A stretch of 64,000 bases of DNA from assembly GCF_005889725.1 (NCBI RefSeq), contig NZ_VCKX01000032.1, forward strand, positions 1-64,000, given 5' to 3'. Under the pieces are notes generated by a model, which saw only the letters and a program-made list of their open reading frames with translations, ran no database searches and was not told the DNA's origin. This DNA comes from Nonomuraea zeae (GTDB taxonomy: Bacteria > Actinomycetota > Actinomycetes > Streptosporangiales > Streptosporangiaceae). Shown one piece after another: positions 35,404 through 43,143 of the stretch. Each line of letters starts with the position of its first letter. The first letter of the stretch is position 1. A program made the translations under genes and the position numbers.

Positions 35404-38400
35404 GTGAGCGATCTTCAGCCTGGTGTCTACCAGCATCTGATCACTCGCGAGGTGGACGCCCTCCTGCGTGCGGTGTCCGATCGCGAGCTGATCGACCGGC
35501 GGTCGTTGGATCTCGCCGACTCTCACGAGACACTGGCCCGGCACCTGGCCGCGCTCACTCGCCGGGCGCTGCGCTCTGTGCGGGGTGAGAGCGACACGGT
35601 ACGGCTGGCCCGGCAGGTGGAGATCGTGAACCGGGTCGCCGACTTGATCGGTGAGCTGGTGCCCGAGGCCGCCGCGCCCGAAGAGCTCGTTGAGGCCGCA
35701 GATGAGCTGCTGGGCATCGCCAGGGGCCGGGACGAGGGCGGGCGCGTGCACTTCCCCGCGCGGCCGGTGATCCCCCTCACCGGAAGCGCGTTGCTGGTCA
35801 ACGGCCGCGGACAGCCGGAGATCGGCCATGAGCTCAAGCGCGAGCTGGCCTCCGCCGGCCACGTCGATCTGCTGTGCGCGTTCGTGAAGTGGAACGGCGT
35901 GCGGGTACTGGCCGAGGCGATCGAGGAGTTCATACGGCGCGGCGGCCGGCTGAGGGTGGTGACCACCACCTACATCGGTGCCACCGACCGCCTCGCTCTG
36001 GACCGGCTGGCGGCCATGGGCGCCGAGATCCGCGTCTCCTACGACACCCGGACGACCAGGCTGCACGCCAAGGCGTGGCTGTTCCACCGGGGCAACGGCC
36101 TGTCCACCGCCTATGTGGGCTCCTCCAACCTGTCGCGCACCGCCCTCAGCCACGGACTGGAGTGGAACGTCCGCCTCGCCCAGGCCGAACAGCCGCACCT
36201 GATCGACACGTTCGCCGCCACGTTCGACGACTACTGGGGCGATCCGTCGTTCGAGCCCTACGATCCGGCGCGAGACGCCGAGCGGCTCGACCGCGCCCTG
36301 TCCGCCGAGCGGACGGGCGGCCGGCCGGTCGTGCTCGACTTCGCACACATGGACGTCCGCCCGTACTCCTACCAGCGCGAGATCCTCGACGAGCTCGACG
36401 CCGAACGGCAGATCCACGACCGGTGGCACAACCTCGTCGTCATGGCCACCGGCACCGGCAAGACCGTCGTCGCCGCGCTCGACTACCGGCGCCTGCGCGC
36501 GGCCGGGCAGGCGGAGTCGGTGCTGTTCGTCGCCCACCGCAAGGAGATCCTGCGGCAGAGCCTGCTCACCTTCCGGCAGGTGCTGCGGGACGAGACGTTC
36601 GGCGAGCTGTACGTCGACGGCACCCGCCCCGAGCAATGGCGGCACGTGTTCGCCTCGATCCAGACCCTGCACCACAACCCGCTGCAGGCGCCGAACCGGT
36701 TCGACATGGTGATCGTGGACGAGTTCCACCATGCCGAGGCCACCACCTACCGCAGCCTGCTCGCCGGAGTGCGGCCCCAGGTGCTCCTCGGCCTCACCGC
36801 GACCCCGGAACGCGCCGACGGCCAGGACATCAAGCACTGGTTCGACGGCCGCATCGCCGCCGAGCTGCGCCTGTGGGAGGCGCTGGAGCGCGGGCTGCTG
36901 GCCCCGTTCCAGTACTTCGGCGTTCACGACGGCACCGACCTCCGCCAGATCGGCTGGCGCCGGGGCCAGGGCTATGACGTCGGCCAGCTCTCCAACGTCT
37001 ACACCGGCAACGACCGCCGCGCCGCCGTGGTCCTGGAGACCTTGCACCGCAAGATCGGCGATGTCGGGCGGATGCGGGCCCTCGGCTTCTGCGTGAGCAT
37101 CGAGCACGCCCGTTTCATGGCCGACCGCTTCACCCGGGCCGGGCTCCCCTCCGTCGCCGTCACCGCGCACAGCTTGCGTGACGAGCGCGACCAGGCGCTA
37201 CGCGACCTGCGAGACCGAAAGATCAACGCCGTGTTCACCGTCGACCTCTTCAACGAGGGCGTCGACGTCCCGGAGATCGACACCGTGCTGTTCCTGCGGC
37301 CCACCGACAGCGCCACCGTCTTCCTGCAGCAGCTCGGGCGTGGGTTGCGGCTGGCCGACGACAAGCCGTGCCTGACCGTGCTCGACTTCGTCGGCCATCA
37401 GCACAAGCAGTTCCGCTTCGACCGGCGCTACCGGGCGCTCACCGGCGCGAGCCGTACCGGCATCGCGCGGGAGATCGAGCAGGGGTTCCCGACACTGCCC
37501 GCCGGCTGCGTGATCGACCTGGACCGGGACGTACGCCGGCTCGTCCTCGACAACGTCCGGCAGGCTCTCAGCCTGAACTGGCGGGACCTGGCACGCGAGC
37601 TGCGCGACCTCGGCGATGTCGACCTGTCCACGTTCCTGCGGGAGACCGCGTTGGACGTGGAGGACCTGTACCGGCGCCGCCAGGGCTGGGCCTCCCTCAG
37701 GCACGCCGCCGGCCTCGACGCCGCCCCTGCCGACGAAGCGCTCGGCCGGGCCTTCGGCCGCATGCTGCACATCGATGACGTCGAGCGGCTCACCTTCCTG
37801 ACCGATGTGCTTTCCGGGCGGGTGCCGCGGTCGCCGCGCGAGCTGCGACTGCTGGCCATGCTGGACGCGATGTTGTGGGGCGGCACCGAGCCCGTCTCCG
37901 GGATGGAGGCCCGGCTCGCCCGCCTCACCGGCGCCCGCGCGGCGGAGCTGGGAGAGCTGGCGGACGTGCTCCGCTCGGGACTGCGTCACGTGGCCTCGCC
38001 GCTGGACCCCGTCGTGCCCTTGCACGTGCACGCCCGCTACAGCAAGAACGAGGTGCTGGCCGCCTTCGGCATCGACCGGCCCGCGCACATGCGGGAAGGC
38101 GTCAAACACGTGCAGGAACACCGGGCGGACCTGTTCTTCGTCACCGTGGACAAGTCGGAGGACCACTACTCCCCCACCACGCTTTACCACGACAGGGCGA
38201 TCAGCGGGGACCTGTTCCAGTGGGAGTCGCAGAGCACCCTGCGCTCGTCGGCCGCGACCGCCCGCCGCTATGTGACTGGCGAGTCCACGGTCCACCTGCT
38301 CGCAACCATGTCCCCTTCAGACGGCCCCGGGGGATCCGATCCAGCCGCGTCGAGTGACGCGGTCGAAGGCAGCGCGCTCAGCCCCGGCTCGAATCGCCGG

Positions 38401-38499
38401 CACCGATCACGGCCTGGCTGCTGCGCAGGAACGAGGCCGCGACGTTCGCCGGCTGGTCGAGGTAGCCGGCGACCATGGCGCCATCGCGGATCAGCATGA
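35404..38499 (+). CDS. PLD-nuclease/superfamily 2 helicase with truncated DUF3427 domain
   Basis: About 1031 residues from GTG 35404. Residues ~150-275 are a phospholipase-D-like nuclease domain (LHAKAWLFHRGNG, AYVGSSNLSRTAL). Residues ~315-690 are a helicase: VVMATGTGKTVVAAL (Walker A), MVIVDEFHHAEA (DEFH), GLTATPERADGQDI, and FLQQLGRGLRLADDKP (motif VI). From ~870 a DUF3427 domain begins (RYSKNEVLAAFGIDR, DLFFVTVDKSEDHYSPTT), but after ARRYV near 38275 the sequence turns into Ser/Pro/Arg-rich non-homologous residues and overlaps the convergent TetR gene by ~120 bases. DUF3427 normally continues about 100 residues, so the C-terminus looks lost. Such PLD-helicase-DUF3427 proteins occur in defence islands. 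Confidence 0.8.
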   Translation: MSDLQPGVYQHLITREVDALLRAVSDRELIDRRSLDLADSHETLARHLAALTRRALRSVRGESDTVRLARQVEIVNRVADLIGELVPEAAAPEELVEAADELLGIARGRDEGGRVHFPARPVIPLTGSALLVNGRGQPEIGHELKRELASAGHVDLLCAFVKWNGVRVLAEAIEEFIRRGGRLRVVTTTYIGATDRLALDRLAAMGAEIRVSYDTRTTRLHAKAWLFHRGNGLSTAYVGSSNLSRTALSHGLEWNVRLAQAEQPHLIDTFAATFDDYWGDPSFEPYDPARDAERLDRALSAERTGGRPVVLDFAHMDVRPYSYQREILDELDAERQIHDRWHNLVVMATGTGKTVVAALDYRRLRAAGQAESVLFVAHRKEILRQSLLTFRQVLRDETFGELYVDGTRPEQWRHVFASIQTLHHNPLQAPNRFDMVIVDEFHHAEATTYRSLLAGVRPQVLLGLTATPERADGQDIKHWFDGRIAAELRLWEALERGLLAPFQYFGVHDGTDLRQIGWRRGQGYDVGQLSNVYTGNDRRAAVVLETLHRKIGDVGRMRALGFCVSIEHARFMADRFTRAGLPSVAVTAHSLRDERDQALRDLRDRKINAVFTVDLFNEGVDVPEIDTVLFLRPTDSATVFLQQLGRGLRLADDKPCLTVLDFVGHQHKQFRFDRRYRALTGASRTGIAREIEQGFPTLPAGCVIDLDRDVRRLVLDNVRQALSLNWRDLARELRDLGDVDLSTFLRETALDVEDLYRRRQGWASLRHAAGLDAAPADEALGRAFGRMLHIDDVERLTFLTDVLSGRVPRSPRELRLLAMLDAMLWGGTEPVSGMEARLARLTGARAAELGELADVLRSGLRHVASPLDPVVPLHVHARYSKNEVLAAFGIDRPAHMREGVKHVQEHRADLFFVTVDKSEDHYSPTTLYHDRAISGDLFQWESQSTLRSSAATARRYVTGESTVHLLATMSPSDGPGGSDPAASSDAVEGSALSPGSNRRHRSRPGCCAGTRPRRSPAGRGSRRPWRHRGSA

Positions 38500-38962
38500 G
38501 GTCGTCGGCGACCTCTGCGGCGTTCGTGATGCCGAGCGGGGCGATGAGCTGCTCGAACGTCGTCCTGTTCCAGCGGCGATGCGCGTCGACCGCCTTGCGG
38601 ATCGGGCTGTCGGGGTCAGGGTGTTCGGCGGCGGCGTTGATGAAGGGACAGCCGCGGAAGCCGGGCGCGCAGGCGATGATCCCGATCGCCTCGGAGATCA
38701 CCCGCAGCGTGACATGGACGTCGCCGTCGCCCTGCTTGATCGCCTCGCCGATGCCGTCCCGCTCCAGCGCGGCGCGGCGTTCGAGGTAGGCGACGACCAG
38801 GTCGTCCTTGCTCTTGAAGTGCCGGTAGAACGTCACCTTCGTCGTGCCGGCGAGGTCGATGACCTTGTCGACGCTCACCGCGCGCAGCCCGTGCGCGTAG
38901 AACAGCTCGCTCGCCGCCTCAAGCAGTCGCTCGCGCATGGGGCTGTTCATGTTCGAGATCAT
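38378..38962 (-). CDS. TetR/AcrR-family repressor
   Basis: 194 residues. ERLLEAASELFYAHGLRAVS, then VDKVIDLAGTTKVTFYRHFK is the N-terminal helix-turn-helix; the C-terminal part (IACAPGFRGCPFINAAAEHP) is the ligand domain seen in many repressors of small membrane or detoxification genes. The start could be ATG 38962 or the ATG at 38950/38938. It is divergent from the DUF308 gene, with a large palindrome between them, so it presumably represses that gene and itself. Confidence 0.88.
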   Translation of the reverse strand: MISNMNSPMRERLLEAASELFYAHGLRAVSVDKVIDLAGTTKVTFYRHFKSKDDLVVAYLERRAALERDGIGEAIKQGDGDVHVTLRVISEAIGIIACAPGFRGCPFINAAAEHPDPDSPIRKAVDAHRRWNRTTFEQLIAPLGITNAAEVADDLMLIRDGAMVAGYLDQPANVAASFLRSSQAVIGAGDSSRG

Positions 38963-39010
38963 ACGCGTCCCTCCTCCTCTCCCCTTGCGCCGGACCTCGC
39001 CGCGGGGCTA

Positions 39011-39055
39011 ACGTCAGCGTTGGTAGAGTTACTAGTCATTCTACCTAGCTGACGT
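39011..39055. promoter_or_regulatory. Double inverted repeat, likely TetR operator
   Basis: ACGTCAGC (39011-39018) pairs with GCTGACGT (39048-39055), and inside it GGTAGA (39022-39027) pairs with TCTACC (39040-39045) around a central ACTAGT. The site lies between the TetR start and the divergent membrane gene, 20 bases before the latter. Confidence 0.75.
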
Positions 39056-39074
39056 GCGAGAATAAGGACAGAGA

Positions 39075-39632
39075 ATGACCATCGCCATCGACACGAACGC
39101 CAGGCCCACCGCCGCGGCGTTGCGGAACCTCTACGTGGTGCGCTTCGGATTCGCCGTCGTCTGGGCGATCCTGCTGTTCCTGACCGGGCCGGGCTCGGGT
39201 CCGGTCAGCGTGGCACTGCTCGTGATCTACCCGCTGTTCGACGTCGCCGCGGCCATCGTCGATCTACGCACCTCCAAGACCGCGCGCCCCACCACGGCCC
39301 TGTACGTGAACCTGGCTCTCAGCCTGCTCGCCGCCATCGGCCTGGCCGTCACGGCCGCCTCGGGCGTGGCCGGAGCGCTTCGCGTCTGGGGCGCCTGGGC
39401 GATCACCGCCGGGATCGTGCAGCTCATCGTGGCCGTCAACCGCCGCAGGCTCGGCGGCCAGTGGCCGATGATCCTCAGCGGGGCGATCTCCACGCTCGCC
39501 GGGACGACGTTCATCCTCCAGGCCGGCACGCCGACCGCGTCGCTCACCACCCTCGCCGGGTACGCGACCATCGGCGGCGTCTTCTTCCTCATTTCCGCCC
39601 TCCGCCTGCACCGCACGGCGAAGAGCACCTGA
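39075..39632 (+). CDS. DUF308 (HdeD-like) membrane protein
   Basis: 185 residues with six hydrophobic helices (for example VVRFGFAVVWAILLFL, VALLVIYPLFDVAAAIV, WAITAGIVQLIVAV, LAGYATIGGVFFLISAL). The YPLFDVAAAIVDLR motif and even helix spacing match DUF308 proteins. Function of the family is unsettled (acid or membrane stress has been suggested). ATG follows AAGGACAGAGA. Expression is probably induced when the divergent TetR releases the operator. Confidence 0.85.
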   Translation: MTIAIDTNARPTAAALRNLYVVRFGFAVVWAILLFLTGPGSGPVSVALLVIYPLFDVAAAIVDLRTSKTARPTTALYVNLALSLLAAIGLAVTAASGVAGALRVWGAWAITAGIVQLIVAVNRRRLGGQWPMILSGAISTLAGTTFILQAGTPTASLTTLAGYATIGGVFFLISALRLHRTAKST

Positions 39633-39654
39633 GCCCCGTCCGCCGCACTCGACC

Positions 39655-39810
39655 ACCAGCGGCAGCGCACGACCGGGCAGGCAGGCCAGGTCGAGGTCCA
39701 CGGGCCGCGACACCCCGGCAAGGGTCGCCGTTCCGTAGAGGGGGGTCCACCGGTCGGGGCCCGGTGTCCGCGATGAACAATCACCGGGTACGAGGCAGCG
39801 CCTGGAAAGT
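39655..39810 (-). pseudogene. YceI-gene fragment
   Basis: About 150 bases closely match the middle of the YceI gene at 42360-42510 (shared CCAGGTCGAGGTCCACGGGC and CACCGGTCGGGGCCC blocks) in the same orientation, with small deletions. No start or stop remains, so it is a fragment left by duplication or recombination. Confidence 0.7.
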
Positions 39811-40257
39811 CGGCCGCGCGCACGCCATCCGCCTGATGCGTTTTGTGCGTCCCGCTTGCGCGAGGAGGTCCAGCATGGTGAGGTCCGAAGTCGTCGCAGC
39901 CAGCTGTTGTTGCCTCCAATCCGACCAATCGTCGGGCACGCCGCTCACTCGCGCCAGCCGCCTTCAGCGCGCGCAAAATCACTGCCAGCAACGTCTCCCG
40001 GTCAGGCTCCTCGCCGTCGCCCTACCGCCCGCGACCCGCGCGGAGCAGCACATTGCCGGCATGCATCCGCCACCCCGGCCGTTGCCATCCGCCCGCCGCC
40101 GGTACGGCCGAAAATCGGTTGCCTCGCGTGGCGGGGCTCGGAGATCGTTGTGTTCATGAGGCTCTGACGACGACACCCCGCTAGTTCGAGAAGCCACGGC
40201 GCCGATTCGCGCCGCGATGCCGCCCATCCGCGCCGCCGTTCAGCGAAGAGAGCCTCT
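39811..40257. other. Gene-free stretch before the RtcB gene
   Basis: No convincing gene. A minus-strand frame with RALKAAGASERRARRLVGLE may be a decayed coding piece of unknown origin. Confidence 0.35.
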
Positions 40258-41403
40258 TTGTCTCAGCAACTCTCGGCCACCGTCACGGTGTTCGCCTCGC
40301 CCACGAGCTGGATCGAGTCCGATGCCGTCGCGCAGTGCCATCAGGTCGCCGCCCTCGACGGTATGACGCACGTTGCCGGCATGCCGGACCTGCACCCCGG
40401 CAAGGGCGCCCCCATCGGCGCCGCCATGACTTCGACCGTTCTGTACCCGTTCCTGGTGGGCTCCGACATCGGGTGCGGCATCGCCGTGTTCCCCGTCAAG
40501 CTCAAGCGCGCCGTGCCCGAGAAGCTCGCCGCCCGGTTCCCCGATCTCGATCGCGCGCTGGACCCCGAACGGGATGCCGGTGATCCCGCCTGGGATGTGG
40601 TGAAGAGCGACATTCCCGCCGGTCACGTCGAGGGTCTCGGAACGGTCGGCCGGGGCAACCACTTCGTCGAGCTGGCCCGGATCGGGACCGTTCTTGAGCC
40701 GGGCCACGCCGGCCGTCTCGGGCTCGACTCCGGGGACCTGGTTCTCATCGTGCACAGCGGCTCCCGAGGGCTGGGCGAACGGATCCTGCGGGCGCACACC
40801 GAGGTCCACGGCGCGGGCCCCGCCCCCGATCCCGGCGCTTATCTGGCGATGCATGACGACGCCGTACGCTGGGGATCGCTCAACCGGCGGCTGCTGGCCG
40901 CCCGGGTCGCCTGCGCCCTGGGGTTCGAGCCCGCCGAGCCGATCGTCGACCAGTGCCACAACCTGGTCGAGGTCCGCGACGGGAGCTACCTGCACCGCAA
41001 GGGTGCCGCGCCGGGGGACGGCCGCGACGTGCTCATCGCCGGCACGCGCGGCACCCCTTCCTACCTCGTGGCCGCCCATGCCGGGCCGGACGCCGGGCAT
41101 TCCGTGGCGCACGGCGCTGGCCGCAAGATGTCGCGGGCGGACGCGCTGCGCCGGGGGCGGGCCAAGCACACGGTCGAGGAATTGCGCCGTACGCCGGTGG
41201 GGTCGCTGGTCGTGTGCGGCGACCGCCAGCTGTTGTTCGAGGAGGCGCCCACGGCGTACAAGCGCATCGAGCAGGTGATCGCCGATCTGGTCGAGCACGA
41301 CCTGGCCACGCCAGTGGCCACCACGATCCCGCTGGTCACCTACAAGACGCCCGACCTCGGGTCGGCGCCCCAGAGGGACCGCCGCAGGCGGGGGCGGGCA
41401 TGA
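40258..41403 (+). CDS. rtcB: RtcB-type RNA ligase (RtcB2 group)
   Basis: 381 residues from a TTG start with GAAGAGAG upstream. Landmarks of RtcB: MPDLHPGKGAPIGAA, VGSDIGCGIAVFPV (metal Cys and Asp), GRGNHFVEL, VHSGSRGLG (His/Arg guanylation pocket), AMHDD and the C-terminal HGAGRKMSR, the active-site His-Gly-x-Gly-R that receives GMP. It joins RNA 2',3'-cyclic phosphate and 5'-OH ends. The following gene is PrfH, which it overlaps (ATGA). This pairing is known for RtcB2, which repairs rRNA cut at the decoding centre. Confidence 0.92.
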   Translation: MSQQLSATVTVFASPTSWIESDAVAQCHQVAALDGMTHVAGMPDLHPGKGAPIGAAMTSTVLYPFLVGSDIGCGIAVFPVKLKRAVPEKLAARFPDLDRALDPERDAGDPAWDVVKSDIPAGHVEGLGTVGRGNHFVELARIGTVLEPGHAGRLGLDSGDLVLIVHSGSRGLGERILRAHTEVHGAGPAPDPGAYLAMHDDAVRWGSLNRRLLAARVACALGFEPAEPIVDQCHNLVEVRDGSYLHRKGAAPGDGRDVLIAGTRGTPSYLVAAHAGPDAGHSVAHGAGRKMSRADALRRGRAKHTVEELRRTPVGSLVVCGDRQLLFEEAPTAYKRIEQVIADLVEHDLATPVATTIPLVTYKTPDLGSAPQRDRRRRGRA

Positions 41404-42065
41404 GCGCCCACCCGGATCTGAGCGTTCACCTGCTTCTGTCGGCCGGGCGCGGCCCGCAGGAGTGTGCCTGGGCCCTGGCCGAGCTGCTGCGCCGCCTGGA
41501 GGCGGACGCCACCCGGCAGAAGCTGCGCACCGAACGGATCGAGACCGTTCCCGGTGACCGGCCCGGGACCTATCGCTCGGTCCTCGTCCGGATCGCGGGC
41601 GCGGGCCCCGAGGCGTTCGCCGCCTCGTGGAGCGGAACCCTGTGCTGGCAGGCGCCCAGCCCCTACCGGGCCAGTGCCGGGCGGAAGAACTGGTACGTCA
41701 TCGCCCGGCCGTGCCAGGTGGACACTCCGCGCACCGCGTTCGCGGAAGCGGACGTCGATGTCGTCGCCTGCCGCACCGGTGGCCCCGGCGGCCAGCATCG
41801 CAACAAGGCCAGCACTGCCGTACGGGCGACGCACCGGCCCACGGGGATCGTGGTCGTGGTCGACACCGAGCGGCAGTTCAGCCTCAATCGCGGCATCGCC
41901 ATGCGGTTGTTGCGCGAGCGCATCGAACACGGCGACGACGCGGCGGAACGCGCCGTCACCACCGCCCGCTGGCATGTCCACGACGAGCTCGTACGCGGCA
42001 ACCCCACCCGCGTCGAACGCCCGGCTCGGTCGCCACAAGGTCGCGGGGGTTCGCGAAGCGGGTGA
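41400..42065 (+). CDS. prfH: Peptide chain release factor homologue PrfH
   Basis: 221 residues. Lacks the codon-recognition domain of RF1/RF2 but keeps the catalytic GGQ loop (RTGGPGGQHRNKASTAVR) and the following basic stretch. The N-terminal ~95 residues (LSVHLLLSAGRGPQECAWAL, RSVLVRIAG) are typical of PrfH. It hydrolyses peptidyl-tRNA on ribosomes with a damaged decoding centre, so that RtcB can reseal the rRNA. Translationally coupled to the ligase gene. The extreme C-terminus is Arg/Ser-rich. Confidence 0.9.
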   Translation: MSAHPDLSVHLLLSAGRGPQECAWALAELLRRLEADATRQKLRTERIETVPGDRPGTYRSVLVRIAGAGPEAFAASWSGTLCWQAPSPYRASAGRKNWYVIARPCQVDTPRTAFAEADVDVVACRTGGPGGQHRNKASTAVRATHRPTGIVVVVDTERQFSLNRGIAMRLLRERIEHGDDAAERAVTTARWHVHDELVRGNPTRVERPARSPQGRGGSRSG

Positions 42066-42179
42066 AACGGGCGGTGCTCCGCGCTGCGCCAGGCCCTTCC
42101 GCCGCCCGGTCGGATGCCCTGGCCGGGTCTCGGATCTGCCCTCGTGGTGCGGCCCACGACCTGAACGCGCTACGTCGGG

Positions 42180-43034
42180 CTATGGGAGAGAGGTTCCCTG
42201 TACGGCCTGGATGTCCAGCTCGACCTTCACCGTCGCCCCGACCAGGTTGACCCCGGCCCGCACCACCTGGTTGTACGTCATCGCGAAGTCCTCGCGCCGC
42301 AGCTCGGTCTCGGCGTGGAACGCCGCCCGCAGGCCGCCCCACGGGTCCGGGCCGGTGCCGAGGTAGGCCAGGTCGAGGTCCACGGGCCGCGACACCCCGG
42401 CGAGGGTCAGCGTTCCGTGGACCGTCCACCGGTCGGGGCCCGCGGGGCTGAGCCCGGTGCCGCGGTAGGAGATCATCGGGTACGAGGCCACGCTCAGGAA
42501 GTCGGCCGAGCGCAGGTGGTCGTCCCTGGTGGCGTTGCCCGTGTCGATCGAGGCGGCGGCGATGTCGGCGGCCACGGCCGAGTCCTCCGGGGTCGTGCCG
42601 ATCTGGATCCGCCCGGCGAACTGCCGGAACCGCCCGCGTACGGTGCTGAGCCCGAGGTGCTGGGCGGTCGCGGCGATCGTGCAGTGGGCCGGGTCGAGCG
42701 TCCAGGGGCCGGGCGGCGGCAGGTCGTCGCCGCCCTGCCTGGCCAGCACCACGGTGCCCAGCTCGGCCACGCCGGAGGCGGTCACGATCGCCGTCAGCGC
42801 GACCGGCGCGTAGCCGATCGCGGTGGCGACGGCCGTGTACACGCCGGGCGGCAGCGGGCGGCTCGACACGATGCCGTCGGCATCGGCCTCCGCCCGCGCG
42901 ACCTGCTGCCCGGACGTGTCCGTCACCGTGACGACCGCGTGCTGCACGGCCCATCCGTCCTTCGTGCGGACCGCGGCACGCAGGCCCCGCCGACCGGTCG
43001 CGAGGTCCTGCTGCCTGTGCTGGCTGGTGTCCAT
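42180..43034 (-). CDS. YceI-family protein with N-terminal carboxypeptidase-regulatory-like domain
   Basis: 284 residues without signal peptide. Residues ~18-95 form a CarboxypepD_reg-like beta sandwich (VVTVTDTSGQQVARAEADAD, LPPGVYTAVATAIGY). Residues ~105-280 are YceI (WTLDPAHCTIAATAQHLGLS, FRQFAGRIQIG, FLSVASYPMISYRG, HGTLTLAGVSRPVDLDLAYL), a lipocalin-like isoprenoid-binding fold. It follows the MFS exporter, which ends in related repeats, so the pair may be one operon. A fragment of this gene lies at 39655-39810. Confidence 0.85.
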   Translation of the reverse strand: MDTSQHRQQDLATGRRGLRAAVRTKDGWAVQHAVVTVTDTSGQQVARAEADADGIVSSRPLPPGVYTAVATAIGYAPVALTAIVTASGVAELGTVVLARQGGDDLPPPGPWTLDPAHCTIAATAQHLGLSTVRGRFRQFAGRIQIGTTPEDSAVAADIAAASIDTGNATRDDHLRSADFLSVASYPMISYRGTGLSPAGPDRWTVHGTLTLAGVSRPVDLDLAYLGTGPDPWGGLRAAFHAETELRREDFAMTYNQVVRAGVNLVGATVKVELDIQAVQGTSLP

Positions 43035-43056
43035 GGTGCGTGCTCCTGCTCTCCCC

Positions 43057-43121
43057 CTGCTCGTACGTCCGGAGCAGTGCTTCGTTCGAGATCCGGCCTG
43101 CTCGTACGTCCGGAGCAGGCC
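43057..43121 (-). repeat. Two copies of a hairpin repeat between MFS and YceI genes
   Basis: CTGCTCGTACGTCCGGAGCAG occurs at 43057-43077 and 43098-43118. The second is extended to a 9-bp stem (GGCCTGCTC/GAGCAGGCC). The pair sits 23 bases before the YceI start and 23 bases after the MFS stop and could be a terminator or processing site. Confidence 0.65.
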
Positions 43122-43143
43122 TTCGTCCGGGAATCTGGGACGG

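Noticed and set aside
31961-38499. A known BREX, DISARM or Zorya locus
   Set aside because: No PglX/PglZ, DUF1998/DrmB or MotA/B-like genes are present; only HerA-NurA and a PLD-helicase can be supported.
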